This document shows positions 7,569-12,424 of a stretch of DNA of 12,424 nt, piece by piece. The stretch's first letter is position 1. The number at the start of each line of letters is the position of its first letter. Made by a program: the position numbers and the translations under genes. This stretch comes from an uncultured Spirochaetales bacterium. Lineage in GTDB: Bacteria; Spirochaetota; Spirochaetia; Sphaerochaetales; Sphaerochaetaceae. The notes beneath the pieces are model-generated. The model made no database searches, was not told the DNA's origin, and saw only the letters and a program-made list of their open reading frames with translations. The stretch is taken from contig CAKQRI010000045.1 in assembly GCA_934271365.1 (NCBI GenBank), forward strand, positions 1-12,424, in the 5' to 3' direction.

Positions 7569-9503
7569 TCATCTCAAGAGTTCAAGGAATGCCTCTCTGA
7601 TACGCTCTCCGCTGCACATTGCTGCCGTTTCAAGCCTCTTAGAAAAAGGCAGAGGCATATCAAGCGCTGTTACAGTGACTATCTTTGCACTCTGGTTGAC
7701 CTCTCTTATCACCCTGACAACGCTCTCTGCAACAGATGACTGCAGAGGAGTATCCTCAGCTATGAGGATTCTGTCAAATGATGCACCATATAGTCTTAGC
7801 GTATCTTCATCCAGAGGCTTAATTGTAGCAAGGTCAATAAACATCACATCCTTCTCTACATCCTTCAATGCAATCTCAGCTTCTCTATAAGCTCTTGAAT
7901 AAGATATAACAAGGACCTTCCATCCACCTTTTCTCACAATAGCCTTTCCTATAGGAAGAAATGCATTCTCATCTCCGATTGGTCCCATATCATTATAAAG
8001 GGCCTTATGCTCAAAGAATAGAACTGGATTATTCTGCCTGTTGGCACTCTTCAGAAGAGCCTTCGCACTATAAGGTGATGAAGGCGCAACTATAGTAAGT
8101 CCTGGAACATTCAGGAACATGGTTTCAAGTGCCTGAGTATGCTGAGCGCCATGCCCAGTGCCACCACCTCCTGGCGTGCGATATACCATAGGACATGTGT
8201 ACTGCCCTGCTGACATGAAATAAGTCTTAGCTGCATGGTTTATAAGCGCATCTGAGGCAAGTGTAGAGAAGTCGCCGTACATGATTTCTACAATAGGATG
8301 AAGCCCTGTCATTGCAGCTCCGACAGCAAGGCCTGTAAATGACTCTTCTGAAACAGGAGTCTCTATTACAGATGAAGGGAAGAACTTCCAGAGATTGCCT
8401 GTGACGCCAAAGCATCCACCATACCTTGCTATATCCTCTCCCATGATAAATGACTTCTTATCAGTTCTGAGAATTTCCTCCAGAGCTTCTCTTATAGCCT
8501 CTTTATATGTTCCATTATGGAAATGGCCATTCTCTGCCATAGAGACAGGAGATGGAGCATAGACATAATCTTCAAGCTCTCTGATAGACAGCACATCACT
8601 GCTCATTTCAAGTGCTTTCCGCCACTCACTATCCACATATGAATAGGCATCTGCTTTTATCCTCTCAAGCTCTTCATGGCTTTTACCAGAGGCTTCAAGA
8701 GCATTCTCTGAAAGCTTTATCGGATCCTTATCCTTCCAGATAAGCTCCTCAGCTTTATCTCTATATACTCTCTTATCGGATTTTGAGTGGCCGCATTGCC
8801 TATAGGTATTGATCTCAATGAAGTAAGGACGCTTCTCCTTTAATATATATGTTCTAGCTTTACTGCATGCATCCATAACAGCAAATACATCATTGCCATT
8901 CTCTACATAAGCACTCTCTATCCCATATCCTTCTGCTCGTTTATAGAGATAATCTATTGAAATCATTCTATCTGCGCTTGCAGACATGCCATAGTGATTG
9001 TTCTCAAGATAGAAAAGAAGCGGAAGATCCCATACTGATGCAAGATTCATCATCTCATGAAGTGAGCCTCGGCTAGTAGCACCATCTCCGAATATTGCAA
9101 CTGCGATATTATCTCTTCCTTCTCTTTTCAGGGAAAAAGCAGCGCCGCCTGCAAGAGAAATGCCAGAGCCAACTACAGCAGAAGAGCCAAGATTATATGT
9201 TGCAGCATCACTCATATGCATTGAACCACCGATTCCCCGGCAGATTCCATCTCTGCTTCCAAGCATTTCTGAGAACATCTTCCTGATAGAGGTTCCACGA
9301 GCAATATTAAAGCCATGGCATCTATGGGTCGGAACGATATAGTCACATCTATCTAAAGCAGCAATAAGCCCAACATGACTTGCTTCCTGCCCGATTGATA
9401 GATGAGTGGTACCATACAGGGCACCTTCTGAAAAAAGACATTCGAGCTTCTCTTCAAATGCACGCGAAATGCACATCTTAGAGTACATATCTATATCATT
9501 CAC
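7569..9503 (-). CDS. Fused alpha-beta E1 component of a 2-oxoacid (pyruvate/acetoin/branched-chain type) dehydrogenase
   Basis: This 644-residue thiamine-diphosphate enzyme joins the E1 alpha and beta chains, usually separate genes, in one polypeptide. The alpha half (about 1-305) has the ThDP signature GDGA (139-142) running to ENN (167-169) and the RQCGHSKSD loop (235-243). The beta half (about 330-644) has MGEDIARYGG (354-363, E356 the expected cofactor Glu), PVSEESFTGLAVGAAMTG, RTPGGGGTGHGAQHTQ (442-457) and the closing DMPLPFSKRLE. The linker is around 306-330. It would decarboxylate a 2-oxoacid and pass the acyl or aldehyde unit to a lipoyl E2, or to an artificial acceptor as acetoin dehydrogenase does. 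No E2, E3 or lipoylation gene is in the window, so the substrate is undecided. The start is a GTG with AAGGTG 7 nt upstream; an in-frame TGA further up and no other start codon settle it. Confidence 0.93.
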   Translation of the reverse strand: MNDIDMYSKMCISRAFEEKLECLFSEGALYGTTHLSIGQEASHVGLIAALDRCDYIVPTHRCHGFNIARGTSIRKMFSEMLGSRDGICRGIGGSMHMSDAATYNLGSSAVVGSGISLAGGAAFSLKREGRDNIAVAIFGDGATSRGSLHEMMNLASVWDLPLLFYLENNHYGMSASADRMISIDYLYKRAEGYGIESAYVENGNDVFAVMDACSKARTYILKEKRPYFIEINTYRQCGHSKSDKRVYRDKAEELIWKDKDPIKLSENALEASGKSHEELERIKADAYSYVDSEWRKALEMSSDVLSIRELEDYVYAPSPVSMAENGHFHNGTYKEAIREALEEILRTDKKSFIMGEDIARYGGCFGVTGNLWKFFPSSVIETPVSEESFTGLAVGAAMTGLHPIVEIMYGDFSTLASDALINHAAKTYFMSAGQYTCPMVYRTPGGGGTGHGAQHTQALETMFLNVPGLTIVAPSSPYSAKALLKSANRQNNPVLFFEHKALYNDMGPIGDENAFLPIGKAIVRKGGWKVLVISYSRAYREAEIALKDVEKDVMFIDLATIKPLDEDTLRLYGASFDRILIAEDTPLQSSVAESVVRVIREVNQSAKIVTVTALDMPLPFSKRLETAAMCSGERIREAFLELLR

Positions 9504-9540
9504 AGCACAACACCTTGATTTTGTGATAGAGAGCGAGCAT
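9496..9540 (-). CDS. Possible 14-codon leader ORF overlapping the E1 start
   Basis: On the minus strand AGGAG (9547-9551) sits 6 nt before an ATG (9538-9540) that opens the frame MLALYHKIKVLCCE, ending in TGA at 9496-9498. It overlaps the GTG start of the E1 gene (9501-9503) in another frame. Its ribosome-binding site is better than that of E1, so ribosomes finishing it could re-initiate at E1 (translational coupling). It may be a leader peptide or chance; there is no composition evidence at this length. Confidence 0.3.
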   Translation of the reverse strand: MLALYHKIKVLCCE

Positions 9541-9555
9541 ACATCACTCCTGATG

Positions 9556-9585
9556 AGAATAGTTTTTTTATTTACATAGGGTCAA
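9556..9585 (-). promoter_or_regulatory. Candidate sigma-70 promoter for the E1 gene
   Basis: On the minus strand TTGACC (9580-9585), an 18-nt A-rich spacer and TATTCT (9556-9561) make a good promoter match, about 50 nt upstream of the E1 GTG. It would give a short leader carrying the 14-codon ORF. Confidence 0.6.
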
Positions 9586-9619
9586 TAATGCCAAACGTCT
9601 CTTTTCTTTTGCTATCCTT

Positions 9620-9628
9620 TATTATAAA
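9620..9628 (+). promoter_or_regulatory. Candidate -10 region for the hpt operon
   Basis: TATTAT (9620-9625) overlapping TATAAA (9623-9628) lies about 35 nt upstream of hpt. No convincing -35 hexamer was found 16-18 nt upstream (TCTTTT is the nearest). I see no purine riboswitch fold and no terminator-like hairpin in this leader. Confidence 0.4.
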
Positions 9629-9661
9629 CTTCTTAGTATCAAAATAAAGCCGGAGATTCAA

Positions 9662-10225
9662 ATGACACCATCTTTATCTATTCCTCCTCTTACGAAGGAT
9701 CTTGTACGTGTTCTTATTGATGCAGACACAATCTCAAGAAGAGTAGATGAGCTAGCTCAGCAGATCAATAACGACTATAAGGATATAACAGAGCCCTTGA
9801 TCCTCGTCGGAGTACTGAAGGGTTCTTTTATTTTCCTAGCAGATCTTGTAAGGCGCCTCACTATCCCTCATGTTGTTGATTTCATCGCTATTTCAAGCTA
9901 TGGAAACAAAGGTGACAAAAGAGGAGAAGTCAGACTTCTCATGGATACAAGAGAGAACTTATCTGACCATCATGTCCTGATTGTTGAAGACATCCTCGAC
10001 AGTGGCAATACACTCTCCTACCTGATCAAGACATTCAAGGCAAGGAATGTACAGACTGTATCAACAGCTGTATTTCTGGATAAGCCTGAACGCCATGAAG
10101 TTCCTGTTGATATCGAGTATATGGGATTCGAGATTCCAGATGTATGGGTTGTAGGCTATGGCCTTGACTATAAAGAGAGATACAGAACTCTTCCATATAT
10201 CGCAGAAATGTATCCACAGCTTTGA
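9662..10225 (+). CDS. hpt: Hypoxanthine (guanine) phosphoribosyltransferase
   Basis: This 187-residue cytosolic type I phosphoribosyltransferase salvages hypoxanthine (and usually guanine) with PRPP to give IMP (GMP). Visible features are the pyrophosphate loop LKGS (52-55), the flexible loop around SSYGNKGDKRGEV (79-90), the PRPP-binding loop VLIVEDILDSGNTL (105-118) with the adjacent acidic pair E109/D110, the base-contacting Lys in LDKPERH (K141), and the C-terminal VVGYGLDYKERYRTLPYI (163-180). All key residues are in place and the length is usual. GGAG at 9652-9655 lies 6 nt upstream of the ATG. It is the first gene of a purine operon: the next gene starts 11 nt after its stop and purA follows. 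It is transcribed divergently from the E1 gene. Confidence 0.96.
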   Translation: MTPSLSIPPLTKDLVRVLIDADTISRRVDELAQQINNDYKDITEPLILVGVLKGSFIFLADLVRRLTIPHVVDFIAISSYGNKGDKRGEVRLLMDTRENLSDHHVLIVEDILDSGNTLSYLIKTFKARNVQTVSTAVFLDKPERHEVPVDIEYMGFEIPDVWVVGYGLDYKERYRTLPYIAEMYPQL

Positions 10226-10236
10226 GAGGATAAACT

Positions 10237-10791
10237 ATGGCAGATAACAAATACTATGTAAGCTACAATACAGTACATAAGCTGATCAAAGGCCTTGCAG
10301 AGAAGATTCAGGCTGAAGGATTTGATCCAGATGTGATTGTCGCAATAGGATCTGGTGGCTTTATTCCAGCAAGAATCATAAAGACATTCATCAACAGACC
10401 TATCTATGCAGTTGGAATCTCTTATTATGGAATTGACCATAAGCATAGAGAGCATCCAACAAAAATCCAGTGGATAGATGAAGTACAGGAACAGCTGAGA
10501 GGAAAGAAGGTGCTCCTGATTGACGAAGTTGATGACACAAGAGCCACACTTGCCTACTGCGTTGGAGAGCTATTGAGCTACCAGCCAGAAGAGATTGCGG
10601 TACTCGTCCTCCATAACAAGCTCAAGAAAAAGGATGTTGATTTCCCTCCAGAGATCAAGAGATACTACCCTGCTCTTGAGATTTCAGACGTATGGATAAA
10701 GTATCCTTGGGATGCTGAGGATATTGATGAGCATACAGAAAAAGAGAAAGAAATGCTTGAAGCAATGAATAAGGAGTCATCTGAAAAATGA
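10237..10791 (+). CDS. Purine-type phosphoribosyltransferase (xanthine/guanine PRT-like)
   Basis: This 184-residue protein is a type I phosphoribosyltransferase distinct from the preceding hpt. The PRPP loop is VLLIDEVDDTRATL (92-105), and the upstream GSGGFIPARI block (38-47) replaces the LKGS loop of HGPRT. The C-terminal SDVWIKYPWDAED (150-162) resembles the tail of the group containing yeast Xpt1 and archaeal purine PRTs, where a tryptophan stacks on the base; xanthine and/or guanine are therefore likely substrates (inference). The last ~20 residues are charged and may be disordered. A strong ribosome-binding site GAGAGGA (10224-10230) overlaps the hpt stop. The gene's own stop overlaps the purA ATG (ATGA), so hpt, this gene and purA form one coupled unit. 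The exact base specificity cannot be read by eye. Confidence 0.88.
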   Translation: MADNKYYVSYNTVHKLIKGLAEKIQAEGFDPDVIVAIGSGGFIPARIIKTFINRPIYAVGISYYGIDHKHREHPTKIQWIDEVQEQLRGKKVLLIDEVDDTRATLAYCVGELLSYQPEEIAVLVLHNKLKKKDVDFPPEIKRYYPALEISDVWIKYPWDAEDIDEHTEKEKEMLEAMNKESSEK

Positions 10792-12086
10792 AAACCAATG
10801 TAAATGCTGTTATCGGTGTTCAGTGGGGCGACGAAGGAAAAGGCAGAGTCGTAGACTACCTCGCTCAGGATGCTGACCTTGTAATCCGTTTTCAGGGCGG
10901 AGACAATGCAGGCCATACTGTAATCAATGATAAAGGCAAGTTTGCCCTACATATTCTTCCATCTGGTGTATTCAACCCAGAAACTATGAATATCGTATCT
11001 GCAGGCACTGTTGTCAATTTCGATACAATGCATAATGAGATTGCACATATTGAGGAAGCATCAGGCTACAAAGTAGAAAACCTGTTCATTGATGAGAGAG
11101 CCCATCTGATTCTTCCTTACCATATCGCACTTGATGGTGCAGAGGAAGGCAAGAGAGATGCTAGCCAGAAGATCGGTACTACAAAGAGAGGCATCGGTCC
11201 ATGCTATCAGGATAAGGCAGCAAGAAGCGGAATAAGAGCTGCAGATCTTCTTGATGAGGAAAGACTGAAGAAGAGACTTGAGATGGCACTTCCAAAGAAG
11301 AACAGAGATCTCGAGTACTATGGCCTCAAGACATTCACTCTCGAAGAAATCCTCGATAAATGCAGAGCATGGAAAGCAGAATTCGGCGATAAGATCATAG
11401 ATAGCATTCCTGTTGTGAGAGAAGCTGTAGAAAGCAATAAGAAAGTCCTTCTTGAAGGCCAGCTTGGAATCATGAGAGATAATGACTGGGGAATCTATCC
11501 TTATACAACATCGTCTAATCCTACTGTTGCAGGTGGCTGCAATGGTGCAGGAATTCCTCCAAGAGCAATCAATAAGGTATATGGTGTTGCTAAAGCATAC
11601 TCAACATCTGTAGGTGGTGGTCCATACATGACAGAGCTCTTCGATGCTGATGGTGATAAGCTAAGAGACATCGGACATGAGTATGGTGCAACAACAGGAA
11701 GACCTAGAAGATGTGGCTGGTTCGATGCTGTAGCAGCAGACTATGCATGCTATATGAATGGAATCACAGACTTAGCACTTACAAAGCTTGATGTTCTCGA
11801 TACATTTGAGAAGATCAAAGTCTGCACAGGCTACATGATTGAAGGCGAATATTACACCAACCTTCCAGAGACAAGACTTCAGGAGAAGGCAAAGCCAATC
11901 TATGCCGAGTTTGATGGATGGATGTGTGATACTACAAAGTGCAGGAAATATGAAGATCTGCCTCAGAATGCGAAAGTGCTTATTGAAGAGCTGGAGAAAT
12001 TCTTAAAGACTCCTATCACAATAATAAGCGTAGGTCCTGAGAGAGACCAGCTGATTCTGAGAGATTCACCACTTTCGGCTAAATGA
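10788..12086 (+). CDS. purA: Adenylosuccinate synthetase
   Basis: This enzyme joins IMP and aspartate using GTP to make adenylosuccinate, the committed step to AMP. It has 432 residues, the usual length. The P-loop-like WGDEGKGR is at 13-20 (catalytic D15) and NAGHT at 40-44 (catalytic H43). IGTTKRGIGP (129-138), SVGGGPYMTEL, GATTGRPRRCGW (300-311) and TKLDVLD (332-338) are all present. Two departures from the common form are visible: GKGR instead of GKGK, and EGQLG (223-227) where most enzymes have EGAQG, so leucine replaces the IMP-contacting glutamine (Gln224 in E. coli). The following block reads DNDWGIYPYTTSSN instead of DIDHGTYPYVTSSN. Both may mark a distinct PurA subfamily rather than a defect. 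The start overlaps the preceding stop by 4 nt; AAGGAG (10771-10776) is 11 nt upstream. Placement after two salvage PRTs fits IMP-to-AMP flow. Confidence 0.96.
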   Translation: MKTNVNAVIGVQWGDEGKGRVVDYLAQDADLVIRFQGGDNAGHTVINDKGKFALHILPSGVFNPETMNIVSAGTVVNFDTMHNEIAHIEEASGYKVENLFIDERAHLILPYHIALDGAEEGKRDASQKIGTTKRGIGPCYQDKAARSGIRAADLLDEERLKKRLEMALPKKNRDLEYYGLKTFTLEEILDKCRAWKAEFGDKIIDSIPVVREAVESNKKVLLEGQLGIMRDNDWGIYPYTTSSNPTVAGGCNGAGIPPRAINKVYGVAKAYSTSVGGGPYMTELFDADGDKLRDIGHEYGATTGRPRRCGWFDAVAADYACYMNGITDLALTKLDVLDTFEKIKVCTGYMIEGEYYTNLPETRLQEKAKPIYAEFDGWMCDTTKCRKYEDLPQNAKVLIEELEKFLKTPITIISVGPERDQLILRDSPLSAK

Positions 12087-12095
12087 TAAAGATAG

Positions 12096-12120
12096 ACCGG
12101 GTTAAAAAACCCGGTTTTTT
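12096..12120 (+). terminator. Rho-independent terminator after purA
   Basis: ACCGGGTT (12096-12103) and AACCCGGT (12108-12115) form a perfect 8-bp stem with loop AAAA, followed by five T. It starts 10 nt after the purA stop and ends the purine operon. Confidence 0.96.
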
Positions 12121-12167
12121 GTGAAAAAGCTGACCTCTATTGTCCCAGAATAGAGGATTATGTTCAC
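12121..12167 (-). terminator. Hairpin downstream of the Rpn-like gene, possible minus-strand terminator
   Basis: CCTCTATT (12134-12141) and AATAGAGG (12149-12156) make a perfect 8-bp stem with a 7-nt loop. On the minus strand it is followed after 5 nt by CTTTTT, so it may end the Rpn-like gene, whose stop is about 47 nt upstream. The T-tract is offset, so termination is uncertain. Outer GTGAA (12121-12125) and TTCAC (12163-12167) could extend the pairing. Confidence 0.45.
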
Positions 12168-12202
12168 TATGTGTGTGCCATAATCATGTTCCCGAATACA
12201 TG

Positions 12203-12424
12203 CTAGATTGAAGCACTTTCTACGGCTTTGCTGATTATATCTTCAGCAACTCCAAGATTCCTTAATGCTTCCTGAATCTCATTCTTAGCTTTTGCTTCAC
12301 CGCGAGCCTCGCCTCTGATTTCGCCTTCCTTAATGCCTTCAGCTTTTCCTTTAGCCTCGCCCTCAGCAAGTCCCTCATTCCAGCTCTGGTTGAGCAGGTC
12401 CTTGAATGTATATCCCATTTCAAT
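12203..12424 (-). CDS. C-terminal end of an Rpn/PD-(D/E)XK nuclease transposase-like protein (5' end outside window)
   Basis: The frame ends at TAG (12203-12205) and is open to the right edge, so about 73 codons are visible. An ATG at 12416-12418 gives a 71-residue reading, but it has no ribosome-binding site in view and the two codons before it (Ile-Glu) continue the frame, so this is more likely the end of a longer protein. Residues after FKDLLNQSWNEGLAEGEAKG form an EG/GEA-x-G repeat (to about residue 45 of the 71), followed by a short helix pair (EIQEALRNLGVAEDIISKAVESA). This repeated Gly-Glu-Ala tail and small terminal domain are typical of Rpn (recombination-promoting nuclease) and related PD-(D/E)XK transposase-like proteins; the nuclease domain itself is not visible. 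Family assignment is inference from the tail. Confidence 0.6.
   Translation of the reverse strand: MEMGYTFKDLLNQSWNEGLAEGEAKGKAEGIKEGEIRGEARGEAKAKNEIQEALRNLGVAEDIISKAVESASI

Noticed and set aside
9586..9661. Possible purine riboswitch or PurR site upstream of hpt
   Set aside because: No conserved purine aptamer core, no anti-terminator/terminator pair and no clear PurR palindrome could be seen in this short leader.
12203..12418. Reading 12203-12418 as a complete 71-residue gene
   Set aside because: No ribosome-binding site is visible, the frame is open past the ATG to the window edge, and the content looks like the tail of a longer Rpn-type protein.

Overview
The window looks like chromosomal DNA from a spirochaete, probably a host-associated member of the Treponemataceae/Sphaerochaetaceae type. 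The evidence is indirect but consistent. The phenylalanyl-tRNA synthetase genes are of the archaeal/eukaryotic type, a known spirochaete trait. EF-G is of the spirochaete/mitochondrial EF-G1 type, with the diagnostic G-domain sequence between GKT and RGITI. The last gene fragment has the Gly-Glu-Ala-rich tail typical of Rpn/PD-(D/E)XK proteins common in gut bacteria. Base composition is moderate, with heavy AGA codon use. No phage, plasmid, CRISPR array, rRNA or tRNA was seen.

Layout: (1) 1-1811, minus: fusA (EF-G), running off the left edge and lacking its C-terminal domain. (2) 1812-2049: divergent promoter region. (3) 2050-3872, plus: a tight three-gene unit of a HIT hydrolase, a lipoprotein that looks like a catalytically dead endonuclease/exonuclease/phosphatase (EEP) domain, and a thioredoxin, closed by a strong terminator. 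(4) 3903-4127, minus: a small two-helix membrane protein. (5) 4235-9585, minus: a fused alpha-beta E1 component of a 2-oxoacid dehydrogenase, then pheS and pheT, closed by a UUCG-loop terminator. (6) 9504-9661: divergent regulatory region. (7) 9662-12120, plus: a compact purine operon of hpt, a second purine-type phosphoribosyltransferase and purA, closed by a strong terminator. (8) 12121-12424: a further hairpin and the C-terminal end of an Rpn-like gene on minus.

The genes are mostly housekeeping. The purine operon would take up free bases onto PRPP (hpt and its neighbour) and send IMP towards AMP (purA). pheS/pheT charge tRNA-Phe and fusA drives translocation. The less ordinary parts are the stand-alone fused E1 with no E2/E3 nearby and a possible 14-codon coupled leader ORF, the apparently dead EEP-like lipoprotein between a HIT hydrolase and a thioredoxin, and unusual active-site loops in PurA. 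I found no clear evidence for a wholly new multi-gene system.
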